Part shown: positions 15,795-23,770 of the stretch, piece after piece
How positions within the stretch are numbered: the first letter of the stretch is position 1
Layout of the letters: each line of letters starts with the position of its first letter
Origin: Pseudorhodobacter aquimaris
GTDB taxonomy: Bacteria; Pseudomonadota; Alphaproteobacteria; Rhodobacterales; Rhodobacteraceae
Reading direction: 5' to 3'
Assembly (NCBI RefSeq): GCF_001202025.1
Contig: NZ_LGHS01000060.1
Coordinates: 1-45,751, forward strand
Length of the DNA: 45,751 nucleotides
Notes under the pieces: generated by a model
What the model saw: the letters and a program-made list of their open reading frames with translations, nothing else
What the model was told of the DNA's origin: nothing
Database searches by the model: none
Program-made: the position numbers and the translations under genes

Positions 15795-16817
15795 TCAGTT
15801 CGAGGTGTGGATGCGGATCGCAATGCGCGGCCGCTTGTTCACCGGCAGGATTGACGCCTCGGTCATCAGGTCGATCCAGCGGCCTTTCTCGTCGAGGTGC
15901 TGGCGGGCGTAGAGTGGCAGGCCGAGGGTATTGGCCGCCTCCAGCAGGTTGGCTGGGCCGCCGTAGGTGGTGAAGGTGTCCATCGTGCCCAAGGGGAACG
16001 CGATGCCTTCGTTCGCGGGGACCAGACGTTCGGTCGCCTTTGTGGAAAGTGTGACCGTGCCCGCATATTCCTCGAACACGATGCCCGCGAAGGGGAAGTT
16101 GCGCCGCACATCCTGGCGCAAAGGCTGCGCGCCGGTGGCGGCGTAGAACTTGTAGGCTTCTTCGGTCTTGGGGTGCGCGATCAGCTTGTCGAAGAATTCC
16201 CGGCTGACGAGGGCATGAACGTCCGACATGCTTTCGCCGAGGAGGTTGTCCTCGATTGCCCGCAAAACCTCGCGCACCTTGCTTTGGACAAGGGTCCCTG
16301 CCGTGCCCAGCAGGAAATCCACCGAGATTTGCGCGAGGCCAAATTCGGTGAAGTAGTTGTAGAGGGTCGTGCCAGCGCCATCTTTGACGATCCCGCGCAG
16401 GGCGTTCATCTCCATGTATTCGCGGGTCTGGGCATGCTTGCGGCGCATCAGCTGCAGCTTGCGGTTCATCACCTCGACCAACGGGTCGGCACCATCGAAG
16501 ACGCCCAGAGCGGGTTGGCCTTGAATGTCGCCCGGTAGGATCACATCGTCATGCGGGATCCAAGGCAGGGCGAAGCTGCGCATCGAGCGGCCTTCCCGCG
16601 TGCCGACGGTAGCGGGGCCGCCCAGCGGAACCGAGGGCAGCAGGTTCAGCACGCCTTCGTATTGCTCGATGATCACCGAACGTTGGGTGACGCCCTCGAA
16701 GCGGAAGAGGCCGATCTGGCCAAGGCGGGTGTAAAGGTTGGGCAGGATGTTGATGGCCTGCGTCATCTCGGCCAGCGAGTAACCGCCAGCGTCAAAGGGA
16801 TTGCGGACAAGGGTCAT
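15795..16817 (-). CDS. Major capsid protein (lambda gpE family)
   Basis: The 340-residue protein is a clear member of the phage major capsid protein E family (HK97 fold). It starts NPFDAGGYSLAEMTQAINIL with LGLF-like GQIGLFRFEGVTQRSVIIEQ. It has the central REYMEMNALRGIVKDGAG segment and FGLAQISVDFLLG, and ends in the family motif around LPLYARQHLDEKGRWIDLMT followed by PRIAIRIH. Length equals lambda gpE (341). GGAG is 6 bases from the ATG. The decoration protein gene precedes it, as in lambda. It differs from the GTA capsid (HK97 gp5 type), which marks the head as foreign to GTA. Confidence 0.95.
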   Translation of the reverse strand: MTLVRNPFDAGGYSLAEMTQAINILPNLYTRLGQIGLFRFEGVTQRSVIIEQYEGVLNLLPSVPLGGPATVGTREGRSMRSFALPWIPHDDVILPGDIQGQPALGVFDGADPLVEVMNRKLQLMRRKHAQTREYMEMNALRGIVKDGAGTTLYNYFTEFGLAQISVDFLLGTAGTLVQSKVREVLRAIEDNLLGESMSDVHALVSREFFDKLIAHPKTEEAYKFYAATGAQPLRQDVRRNFPFAGIVFEEYAGTVTLSTKATERLVPANEGIAFPLGTMDTFTTYGGPANLLEAANTLGLPLYARQHLDEKGRWIDLMTEASILPVNKRPRIAIRIHTSN

Positions 16818-16849
16818 GGGGTGCTCCGGGGGATTGAGGGGATTGGACG

Positions 16850-17230
16850 TCAGACGCCGTCGCGGGCGATGATGCCGACGGCGGCCAGCTGGGCGATCTT
16901 GGCGGTGATCTTGGTGCTGTCATCGACGGTGGCGCCGTAGGCAAGGCCTGCGCGCGAGACGATGGAAGGGCCACGGGCGACGATAATGCCCACGGCATCG
17001 ACGAGGGTCGCATCGACGGCATAGAGCAGCACGGCGTTGGCGACCTGCGAACCGTCCGCCCCGGTCGCAGGTGACAGGGTGTATTTGCCGCTGGCGGTGA
17101 TCTTCCCCAGCACCGAACCGACCGGATAGGGCAGGCCTTGCAGCAGGGTGATCACCTCGCGGGTGTAGTTCGGGTTGACCTCATATTTGAGGACATCGCC
17201 CATGCTGGGCTGTTCCGTCAGGACGGGCAT
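16850..17230 (-). CDS. Head decoration protein (lambda gpD-like)
   Basis: The 126-residue protein fits the HDPD family. The N-terminal MPVLTEQPSMGDVLKYEVNP is followed by YTREVITLLQG, then PVGSVLGKITASGKYTLSPA, VLLYAVDATLVDAVGIIVAR and the C-terminal KITAKIAQLAAVGIIARDGV. Trimers of gpD cap the expanded capsid and stabilise packaged DNA. It lies between the protease/scaffold and the major capsid gene exactly as in lambda. GGAG lies 8 bases before the ATG. Confidence 0.92.
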   Translation of the reverse strand: MPVLTEQPSMGDVLKYEVNPNYTREVITLLQGLPYPVGSVLGKITASGKYTLSPATGADGSQVANAVLLYAVDATLVDAVGIIVARGPSIVSRAGLAYGATVDDSTKITAKIAQLAAVGIIARDGV

Positions 17231-17284
17231 TGGTCAGTCTCCATGGTTTTGGGGATGGGGAAGGTATGGGAAGCGTGCGCTGGA

Positions 17285-17650
17285 TCAGCGTTTCGCTTCG
17301 GTCGCTGCCTTTTTCGCGGCAGCGATGATCGGGCTGTCTTTGGCGGCGGCCGCAGCCGGGGCGGTGGCGATGATGCCAGCGGCATCGCTGCGGGCGGCAA
17401 GATCAGCCAGCACGCGGGCGCGCAGGGCCTCTGGCTTCAGCCCGCGCGTGACGGCGTCCGCCGCGTCGATGGTCACGCCGAGCCGGGCGGCCTGCGCGCA
17501 AACCTGCGCCACTTCGGCCGCTTCGGCGCGAATGGCGTCGGCAGTCATCGACGATGGATTGGCCGAAGTGGCAGCATCTACAGGCGGTACTGCCGGGGCT
17601 GCTGCGACTGGTGCAGGCGTTTCGATGGGAGTTTCAGGCGTGGTGGTCAT
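17285..17650 (-). CDS. Nested scaffold protein (Nu3-like internal start)
   Basis: An internal ATG at 17650, in the frame of the S49 protease, has GAAAGGG 8 bases upstream and would make a 121-residue protein of low-complexity Pro/Ala/Thr followed by helices (IRAEAAEVAQVCAQAARLG; ALRARVLADLAARSDAAG) and a basic Ala/Lys tail. This is the organisation of lambda C/Nu3, where the scaffold is translated from inside the protease gene. It matters here because the protease part is damaged while this part is intact. The start is inferred from sequence only. Confidence 0.55.
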   Translation of the reverse strand: MTTTPETPIETPAPVAAAPAVPPVDAATSANPSSMTADAIRAEAAEVAQVCAQAARLGVTIDAADAVTRGLKPEALRARVLADLAARSDAAGIIATAPAAAAAKDSPIIAAAKKAATEAKR

Positions 17651-18553
17651 CTGTGGACCCTTTCTGCTGGGGGAAGTGGTGCCGCGAGGCGCGGCGGCGA
17701 AGGCGTGGAAGGCGGCGACGGGATCGGCGAGATCGTCGGCCAGACCAGCAGCGATGGCGTCGGCCCCGCGGAAGACCGCAGCTTCGGTGGCCACCGCGGC
17801 TGCATGGGTCAGCCGATCACCGCGACCGGCGGCGACCGTTTCTGCAAAGAGGAAGCGCACCACCTCCAGCTCGCGCTGCATCTGGTCGTGCACCGCCTCG
17901 GGCAACGGCTGATACGGGTTCGCATCGACCTTGTGCGCCCCGGCATGGATCAGCGTGACGCAATCCCCTTTTGATCCAGCGCCCCGCTCATATCTGTGTG
18001 CAATGCGACGACGCCAATGCTGCCCACCGCCCCGGTGCGGGGAAGAATGATCCTGTCGGCCTGGCTGGCGAGGACATAGCCCGCCGACAGCGCATGTTCC
18101 GCCACGAATGCGATCCGCCAGATCGAAAGCGCCTGCGACTTCGCCGCCGAAGCTGTCAATGTCCAGCGCAATGCCGCGCACACCGGGATCCGCGACAGCT
18201 GCCTGCAACTGGGCGGCGATGCCCTCGTAGGAGGTCAGGCCAGAGGATTGCCCGATCCACGCGCCACGGTGCACAAGTGTGCCCGCAATTTCGATGACGG
18301 CGATGCCATCCACCACCATGTAAGGCTGGCCGCCATTGCGCTGATGGCGTTGGGCGAGGTCATTGCCAAATAGAGAGGCGCGGGCCGGAAGCGCGGCCTT
18401 GGCTTGGTCAAGCTGCTCGACATCAAACCCCTGGAAAGTGATATCCTGCCCGGTTATTCGCGGTCCTAGCCCCGACAAGAAGGCCAGCGCCTTGGCGGGA
18501 TCAACCATCAGGGGGGTGTTGAAGGCGCGCTGGGCGATCTGGGCGTGATGCAT
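17285..18553 (-). CDS. S49-family prohead protease with two compensating frameshifts (probably inactive)
   Basis: The frame starts like a phage S49 protease (AFNTPLMVDPAKALAFLSGL; YMVVDGIAVIEIAGTLVHRG; RGIALDIDSFGGEVAGAFDL). Residues ~151-198 then become Arg/His/Gly-rich nonsense, and family sequence returns at VTLIHAGAHKVDANPYQPLP. The missing piece, including the catalytic-serine segment HALSAGYVLASQADRI and the RTGAVGSIGVV motif, is present in another minus-strand frame at 17959..18108. The left junction shows GCATTCG, fitting a microhomology deletion of ~10 codons. The right junction lacks one G (GATTGCGTCACG where GATTGCGGTCACG is expected). The frame therefore stays open but protease function should be lost unless these are assembly errors. 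The ATG overlaps the portal stop (TGATG). Confidence 0.85.
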   Translation of the reverse strand: MHHAQIAQRAFNTPLMVDPAKALAFLSGLGPRITGQDITFQGFDVEQLDQAKAALPARASLFGNDLAQRHQRNGGQPYMVVDGIAVIEIAGTLVHRGAWIGQSSGLTSYEGIAAQLQAAVADPGVRGIALDIDSFGGEVAGAFDLADRIRGGTCAVGGLCPRQPGRQDHSSPHRGGGQHWRRRIAHRYERGAGSKGDCVTLIHAGAHKVDANPYQPLPEAVHDQMQRELEVVRFLFAETVAAGRGDRLTHAAAVATEAAVFRGADAIAAGLADDLADPVAAFHAFAAAPRGTTSPSRKGPQMTTTPETPIETPAPVAAAPAVPPVDAATSANPSSMTADAIRAEAAEVAQVCAQAARLGVTIDAADAVTRGLKPEALRARVLADLAARSDAAGIIATAPAAAAAKDSPIIAAAKKAATEAKR

Positions 18554-20049
18554 CAAGCGTCCTCCTTGAGGTCGGGTTTCTCGTCGTCGGTATCTTCGGC
18601 CGCGTCGTCGTTCTCGCTGTCCTGATCCTGCTCTTTCGCCCCACCTTCGCCGGGCCCCTGCGCAGGCGACCCTGGTCGACGGAAGTCGAGGCCCAGCGCC
18701 GCTTCGCGTTTGCGCTCGGCGGCGATCTCTCGGTCAACCTGCTCGGCGTCATAGCCGCGCTCGGACAGGGCTTGCGTGCGGGATTTTAACCCTGCTTCGA
18801 TCTGGACAATCTCGGCGGAGGCGTCCTTCATCGGATCGATCCAGTCCCACTTGGTCGGCAGCCAGGCGCAGGCCTGATACTGGCGGCGCTGCAGGTCGTA
18901 ACTCGGCAGGTCCAGCGCGCCCGAAAGCACAGCCGTGTCCATCCAGCGCACCCAGACGGCACGACACAGCTGATAGACCAGCACGCCATTCTGCCAGGCT
19001 GATATGCGGCGGCGGAATTCGATCAGTGAAATCCGCGTGTTCGAGAAGTTGCCCTTGGCCGTATCGCCGGTCAGATAGCCGTAAGGCATGCCCAGCGCGG
19101 CCGCGATTTGCAGCAGGGTGCGGTATTGAAAAGGCTCATACGTGCCGCCAGAGTCTGGTGTGGCAGGGGTCGAGACATCCTCGCCGGGATCCAACCGCAC
19201 CACCTGTCCGGGTTCGACCTCGAGATCCTCCTCGGTCGGTTCCAGTGGGGTTTCCGGGGCGGGCGAGGTGATGAACATCGCAAACATCGCCGCGATCTTC
19301 TTCCGCTCCAGTTCGGCATCATCATAAAGGTCCAGCGTAAACAGCTTCACGATGGCGGCGGCGAACCGCGACACGCCGCGCAGCTGACCCGCCTCGACCG
19401 GGTCAAGGACGTGGATCACGTCGCCAGCCGGGACGCGGACGGTTTCGCCGGATAGCCCCGGATCGGTCAGATCGCCGGGGTGGCGGCGCAGGAAGTGATA
19501 GGCGACGCGGCGACCGATGCCGTCAAACTCGATGCCCTGACGGATCAGCCCCGCCCCGGGCAGGGTGCGGTTCATATCCAAGGGCAGCATTTCTGCAGGC
19601 AGCATCTGCAATTGCAGTGGCACGGTCAGACCGTCTTCCGCGCGACGCGGCCGGATGCGGATGAACACCTCGCCCGACAGATACACTTCGCGCGCGGCCC
19701 GGCGTTGCAGCCCGTAGAAGTCGGTCAGGCCTTCGGCGTCGGCATCATCGGTCCAGGCGAGCCACAGCGCCTGCAGCTGTTCCTTCAGCGCTGCATCCGT
19801 GATGGAACTGGACGGCTTGATGCCATCGCCGACGACATTGCTGGCGAAAGATTCTACGGCGTTGGTGGCATAGCCGTTGTTCCGGACCAGCCAGCGGGCG
19901 CGGGCGGTGATCGTATCACCCGAGGCCGCGATCAGCGTATTCACATGGGCGCGGCTGGCTCGGAACCCGCGCAAGCGACGATGGGCTTGAGCCGCGTCAA
20001 ACCCGCCGAGGATCGAGCCGATGCGCTGCCGGAACGCTTCAAATGCCAT
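18553..20049 (-). CDS. Portal protein (lambda gpB family)
   Basis: The 498-residue protein is a lambda-family portal: MAFEAFRQRIGSILGGFDAA, ARWLVRNNGYATNAVESFAS followed by NVVGDGI, EVFIRIRPR, a stem/clip region, QYRTLLQIAAALGMPYGYL and NFSNTRISLIEFRRRISAWQ. The C-terminal ~45 residues are strongly acidic (SENDDAAEDTDDEKPDLKED). Twelve copies would form the DNA channel at one capsid vertex. It lies between gpW and the protease with short spacing or overlap on both sides, in lambda order. Confidence 0.95.
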   Translation of the reverse strand: MAFEAFRQRIGSILGGFDAAQAHRRLRGFRASRAHVNTLIAASGDTITARARWLVRNNGYATNAVESFASNVVGDGIKPSSSITDAALKEQLQALWLAWTDDADAEGLTDFYGLQRRAAREVYLSGEVFIRIRPRRAEDGLTVPLQLQMLPAEMLPLDMNRTLPGAGLIRQGIEFDGIGRRVAYHFLRRHPGDLTDPGLSGETVRVPAGDVIHVLDPVEAGQLRGVSRFAAAIVKLFTLDLYDDAELERKKIAAMFAMFITSPAPETPLEPTEEDLEVEPGQVVRLDPGEDVSTPATPDSGGTYEPFQYRTLLQIAAALGMPYGYLTGDTAKGNFSNTRISLIEFRRRISAWQNGVLVYQLCRAVWVRWMDTAVLSGALDLPSYDLQRRQYQACAWLPTKWDWIDPMKDASAEIVQIEAGLKSRTQALSERGYDAEQVDREIAAERKREAALGLDFRRPGSPAQGPGEGGAKEQDQDSENDDAAEDTDDEKPDLKEDA

Positions 20050-20052
20050 GGA

Positions 20053-20268
20053 TCACAGGCCCTTTGACGCGACGGTGCCCCAGCGCCGACGACGCGGTGT
20101 GCCGGAGGTGGCGGTGGCAATCCGGGTTTCCAGATCGGCAATGGCGTTCGCCAGTTCGACGTCCGAACCATAGTTGATGGTCTTGCCATCATAGCTAACT
20201 GAGCGGACGCCCGCGTAGCGCGCCTCTTGTAGTGCTGCCAGCAAGGCGCGCATCCGTTCCAGATCCAT
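20053..20268 (-). CDS. gpW-like head completion protein
   Basis: This 71-residue protein matches the gpW family closely: a first helix (MDLERMRALLAALQEARYAG), a beta hairpin (VRSVSYDGKTINYGSD) and a second helix (VELANAIADLETRIAT), then a short basic tail. It occupies the lambda position between terminase large subunit and portal, with 1- and 3-base gaps. gpW plugs the portal after packaging and provides the surface for FII and the tail. Confidence 0.9.
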   Translation of the reverse strand: MDLERMRALLAALQEARYAGVRSVSYDGKTINYGSDVELANAIADLETRIATATSGTPRRRRWGTVASKGL

Positions 20269-20269
20269 C

Positions 20270-22309
20270 TCAATCCCTCATGAAGTTTGGTGTGTAAGCC
20301 CGGCGTTTGCGCCGTGGCGTGGTCGGTGTTCCGGCCTTGGGCGGGCTTGGCGCGGTCGGTTCAGCGACGGCTGAAGTCTGATGTGCAGAACGGGTTTCAA
20401 CTCCAGCCTGCACCTCCAGCCGCCGCCAGGTCGCCTCGTCCCAGCGATCCGCGCCCATGATCCAGGCCGCCGCCCTTGCATAAACCCGGCAGTCCAGTGC
20501 CTCGTTGCGCTCGCGCATCTTTTGCCATTCGGGGTGGGCATAGCCGCGCTTGTTGCGCACGGTGACCAGTTGTTCTGCCACCAGCTGCTTCAGCCATTCG
20601 GTGTCGATCCAGTCGGGCAAGTGCACGGTGCCGGGGGCATCGAGCACGCCCAGCGCCCGGTCCTCGTCGCTCGGCCGCTCCAGCCGCAGGTAGCGATAAG
20701 TCTCGGTCTTGAACGTCGCCGTGGCCACCGACCAGAGCCGTGCGCCCCGGCGCAGACGCTTGCCGCCAATGGTCGCGTCGACAAAGGTCGGGCCCGACAC
20801 CGGCGTGGCGCGGTTGAACCCTTCCAGACCCTTGATCGGGGCGACCTGGTCGAACCCTTGTTTCCGCGCCCATGCGTAGACGGCCGGGGCTTCATAGCCG
20901 GTGTCGATGGCGAGCTTGCCGATCACCATCACCGCGCCATTCGCGCAGGTCCATGTCCGACCGAGCAGGGCTGTCAGCTTGTCCCAGCAGGCCGGATCGT
21001 CCGGGCCACCGGCGATGACGATGTGATCGACCAGCCAGCTTTCCAATCCTCGGCCCCAGGCCCAGACATCGACCTCAATGCGGTCCTTCTGCACATCGAC
21101 ACCCGCGGTGAGGAACAGACCACCATCCGGGATCTGCGCACCGGCATAGGCTTCGCGCCGCTCCGCCAGCCGCCGCCATTCCGGGGCGTCGCCACTTTCG
21201 ACCCATGTCTCGCCCAGGAGCGTGTTCCGTGCGGCACGCAGCATTTCCTCTGAGCCTTGTGCCGCCAGCCAGTCGCGCGCAATCTGCTGCCAGCTTTTCC
21301 AGCCCAAAGGAGAATAGAGGGCCGAGATATGGAAGCCGATGGAATGCGGGTCGGCGGACACGGCCGTCGCGCGCCATTCGCCCTTTTCCAGCATCTGCGT
21401 CTTGTGATGCTCGGCGATGGGTTTTTCACAGCCCTCGCAATGATAGGCGGCGGTGTCGGGCCGACCTTTGTCCCAGCGCAGGCGTTCGAACTGCAGCCAC
21501 TGCATTGCGCCGCAATGCGGGCAGGGCACGAAATACCGGCGCTGATCGCTGGCATCAAACTCCCGTTCAATGCGCGACAAACCCCGGATCGTTGGGGTCG
21601 AGACCATGAACACCTTGCGCCGGTGCGAGAATGTGGTGGTGCGCGCCTCGGCCAGCGTGACCGGATCACCTTCCTCGTCGGCCGAGGCGGGATAGGCGTC
21701 GACCTCGTCGAGAAAGATGTAGCGCGCAGGCATCGACCTCAGGCCGGTGGCGGAGTTTGCCCCGGTCAACACCAGAATGCCGCCGGGAAATTCCTTCGAC
21801 AGCATCGAATTGCCCGCGTCGCGGGATCGGGCCGGGTTCACCCGCTCACGAAGGGCAGGACTTTCCGCGATCAGCGGATCAAGCCGCCCGCGCGATGTGC
21901 GCTTGGCCAGTTCCAGGGATGGTAGCACCGCCAACATCGGCCCGGGCGCATGGTGGATCACAAAGCCGATCCAGTTGTTGCCAGCCTCGGTCGCGCCGAC
22001 CTGCGCCGCCTTCATGAACGAAATCCGCTGAGCGGGGTGGCGCGGCGACAGTGCGTCCATGATCTCGCGCAGGTAGGGCGCGCGGGCGGTGCGATAGCGT
22101 CCCGGTTCGGCCGCACCGCGTGACGACAGCCAACGATGTTCATCCGCCCATTCCGACACCGTCAAGTCCGGGTCGGGGCGCATGCCCTTGCGCCAGCTGC
22201 GCAGGATGTCTTCGGCCCCGTCAAACTCGAGGTCGAGGTCTGCGGTCAGGTCATCGCTATCCGAAGGAAACTCGGAGGTCAGCGAGGGCGTCGAGGTGCT
22301 GTCTGACAT
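20270..22309 (-). CDS. Terminase large subunit (GpA family)
   Basis: The 679-residue protein belongs to the lambda GpA terminase family. It has an N-terminal ATPase with Walker-A-like KAAQVGATEAG (near residue 100) and Walker B YIFLDEVDAYP (near 198-207). A four-cysteine zinc knuckle follows (FVPCPHCGAM, then YHCEGCEKPI), then the nuclease domain with GVDVQKDRIEVDVWAWGRGL and the C-terminal AWIMGADRWDEATWRRLEVQ. It packages DNA into the prohead and makes cohesive-end type cuts. The ATG lies inside the small-subunit gene (53-base overlap). This family differs from the HK97-type terminase of the GTA. Confidence 0.95.
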   Translation of the reverse strand: MSDSTSTPSLTSEFPSDSDDLTADLDLEFDGAEDILRSWRKGMRPDPDLTVSEWADEHRWLSSRGAAEPGRYRTARAPYLREIMDALSPRHPAQRISFMKAAQVGATEAGNNWIGFVIHHAPGPMLAVLPSLELAKRTSRGRLDPLIAESPALRERVNPARSRDAGNSMLSKEFPGGILVLTGANSATGLRSMPARYIFLDEVDAYPASADEEGDPVTLAEARTTTFSHRRKVFMVSTPTIRGLSRIEREFDASDQRRYFVPCPHCGAMQWLQFERLRWDKGRPDTAAYHCEGCEKPIAEHHKTQMLEKGEWRATAVSADPHSIGFHISALYSPLGWKSWQQIARDWLAAQGSEEMLRAARNTLLGETWVESGDAPEWRRLAERREAYAGAQIPDGGLFLTAGVDVQKDRIEVDVWAWGRGLESWLVDHIVIAGGPDDPACWDKLTALLGRTWTCANGAVMVIGKLAIDTGYEAPAVYAWARKQGFDQVAPIKGLEGFNRATPVSGPTFVDATIGGKRLRRGARLWSVATATFKTETYRYLRLERPSDEDRALGVLDAPGTVHLPDWIDTEWLKQLVAEQLVTVRNKRGYAHPEWQKMRERNEALDCRVYARAAAWIMGADRWDEATWRRLEVQAGVETRSAHQTSAVAEPTAPSPPKAGTPTTPRRKRRAYTPNFMRD

Positions 22310-22793
22310 GGGCTTCCAACACCCTTTGCAGGATCGCGGCCTCGATGATCACCGGCGTGCCGGTCTGTTTCTCCACTCCCAAGGCCACTTCGGCCGCCAT
22401 CAATGCCGCGACGCGGGCTGGCCAGGTGACCCATGTGTCGCGTTCCTGTCGCGCGAGGCGAAACACCAAAGCTTCGGCCCGGGCGCGATCAACCAGCGTG
22501 CCCTTCTTCTTCTGGATGCCCAGCTGCTTGTCCTGCGCCTGGTAGACGGTCAGCGCGGTGCGGGCTTTCAGATAGGACGAGCTGTCTGCCGGACCGGAAA
22601 ACCCGCTATCGCCACCGGTGCTGCGGCGCTGCTGATCCGGATCGGTCATGTCGGCCCGGCGCACATCAGATGCGGCGGCGTTGATCGATCCATCGCTGTA
22701 GACCACCAGACGCCCGGCCTTGCGTGCCTTCTGGATTGCGCCGCGCGACAGGCCAGAGTGGGCGGAATACTCGCGCTCGGACATACCTTCCAT
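22257..22793 (-). CDS. Terminase small subunit (Nu1-like)
   Basis: The 178-residue protein begins with a helix-turn-helix plus wing typical of Nu1-type subunits (EYSAHSGLSRGAIQKARKAG, then RLVVYSDGSIN). An Ala/Glu-rich helical C-terminal half carries YLKARTALTVYQAQDKQLGI and a basic KKKG. It would recognise the packaging site and recruit the GpA subunit encoded immediately downstream in overlapping frame. It is the first gene of the late leftward operon; the region upstream is AT-rich and divergent from the small rightward operon. Confidence 0.85.
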   Translation of the reverse strand: MEGMSEREYSAHSGLSRGAIQKARKAGRLVVYSDGSINAAASDVRRADMTDPDQQRRSTGGDSGFSGPADSSSYLKARTALTVYQAQDKQLGIQKKKGTLVDRARAEALVFRLARQERDTWVTWPARVAALMAAEVALGVEKQTGTPVIIEAAILQRVLEAHVRQHLDALADLRVSFG

Positions 22794-22921
22794 GGCGATT
22801 GAGTAGACCTCAACATATTGTAATTAAACAGAAATAATGATTTTATTCAGTTGATTACACTCCCGTGTAGAGCGAATCTGGGTCCAGAACAACGATGCAA
22901 CTCAGCCACGGAGCTCACCCC
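22794..22921. promoter_or_regulatory. AT-rich divergent control region with palindrome
   Basis: This 128-base gap separates the leftward terminase operon from the rightward small-gene operon and is distinctly AT-rich (AATTAAACAGAAATAATGAT). A TACAC-TCCC-GTGTA inverted repeat lies at 22856..22869. A 17-base leader (ACGATGCAACTCAGCCA, 22892..22908) is repeated exactly upstream of the gene at 23771. Divergent promoters are expected here; no consensus pair is certain. Confidence 0.5.
22892..22908 (+). repeat. 17-bp repeated leader, copy 1
   Basis: ACGATGCAACTCAGCCA occurs here and at 23740..23756, in each case 13-14 bases before the ATG of a rightward gene. Placement in the 5' leader suggests a shared regulatory or translational role. 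Confidence 0.7.
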
Positions 22922-23125
22922 ATGACCGCCAAGACCGCCACCCCCGCCAAAGCCCCAAGCGACGCCCTGCTGCTAGAGATCGCGACGAAGCATTTCCACA
23001 GCATCGAGACGCTAGAGACCCAGAACAGCGACCGGTTGGATTTCCACGATGTGGCGGTTTGGGCGATCCGTGCAGCACTTGAAGCAGCCTACGCCGCTGG
23101 CGTCGCCGCCGCTGCGAAACGCTGA
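22922..23125 (+). CDS. DUF6900-like small protein
   Basis: The 67-residue protein (ALLLEIATKHFHSIETLETQ; RLDFHDVAVWAIRAALEAAY) is helical and matches my recollection of DUF6900, a family common in Rhodobacterales accessory regions. The ATG at 22922 follows GGAG by 8 bases; an upstream in-frame ATG at 22895 lies in the repeated leader and is not used here. First gene of the rightward operon 22922-24568. Function unknown. Confidence 0.7.
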   Translation: MTAKTATPAKAPSDALLLEIATKHFHSIETLETQNSDRLDFHDVAVWAIRAALEAAYAAGVAAAAKR

Positions 23126-23139
23126 AGGTGGGCAGGGAC

Positions 23140-23361
23140 ATGACCATGGCCACCACCACCATCCGCATCGACATCGACACGCTGCCCGACCATCTCGACC
23201 GCAGCCGCCCCAACGTGGTGGCGGAGGTGATCGAAGCCGCACTGCGCGAGGGCGGGATCAAGGCCGACTGCTCGGACCTGTTCTCACACATCAAGATCGA
23301 CCTGCCGACCGCGCAGCTGGCTGCTGCCAGCGCCGTGCTGGTCGATCTGCAGCTGATCTGA
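23140..23361 (+). CDS. Small hypothetical protein
   Basis: This 73-residue protein begins MTMATTTIRIDIDTLPDHLD and continues NVVAEVIEAALREGGIKADC with a C-terminal helix. It follows DUF6900 by 14 bases with a GCAGGGA ribosome site, and precedes the next gene by 9 bases, so it is an operon member. Sequence looks like a small alpha/beta protein; no family recognised and no catalytic motif seen. Confidence 0.6.
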   Translation: MTMATTTIRIDIDTLPDHLDRSRPNVVAEVIEAALREGGIKADCSDLFSHIKIDLPTAQLAAASAVLVDLQLI

Positions 23362-23370
23362 GGCGTCGCC

Positions 23371-23667
23371 ATGAGCACCCGCGCGCAGATCGCCATCCAG
23401 ATCGGCCCTGAGGTATGGGCGCATGTCTACGTCCATTTCGACGGCTATCCCGCCCACATGCTGCCCGCGCTGGCGCGCTGGAAGCCGGAAGACATCCTCA
23501 CCGCCATTGAGATTCGGCAGGTCACGCCCAAGGCGCTGGATTGCTTCAATCCGCCCCGTGCGCCGCGCATCCTGTCCCGCCCGACGCGCGAATTCGTGCA
23601 TCTCTACATGTGGATCGGATGCCAGTGGGTGCATGTGATGCCGCAAGCCGATGCGCCCGGAGTTTGA
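23371..23667 (+). CDS. Conserved hypothetical protein with HFDGYP motif
   Basis: The 98-residue protein carries VWAHVYVHFDGYPAHMLPAL, a pattern I associate with a widespread small family in phages and plasmids whose members respond with Tyr/Trp-rich strands (VHLYMWIGCQWVHVMP at the C-terminus). Third gene of the rightward operon. No catalytic residues can be assigned; function unknown. Confidence 0.65.
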   Translation: MSTRAQIAIQIGPEVWAHVYVHFDGYPAHMLPALARWKPEDILTAIEIRQVTPKALDCFNPPRAPRILSRPTREFVHLYMWIGCQWVHVMPQADAPGV

Positions 23668-23739
23668 TCAGAACGCACTGATATTGCTTGCATTTACCTA
23701 CACTAGCCGCCCCATCAGAGCGATGGTGATTACGCGAAC

Positions 23740-23756
23740 ACGATGCAACTCAGCCA
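23740..23756 (+). repeat. 17-bp repeated leader, copy 2
   Basis: Exact second copy of ACGATGCAACTCAGCCA, 14 bases before the ATG at 23771. A TACAC half-site (23698..23702 region, CTACACTAG) lies upstream, echoing the palindrome before copy 1. Confidence 0.7.
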
Positions 23757-23770
23757 AGGAAACCCCCGCC

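Noticed and set aside
17950-18183. Separate small gene inside the protease
   Set aside because: Its sequence is the missing middle of the S49 protease in the shifted frame, not an independent gene.
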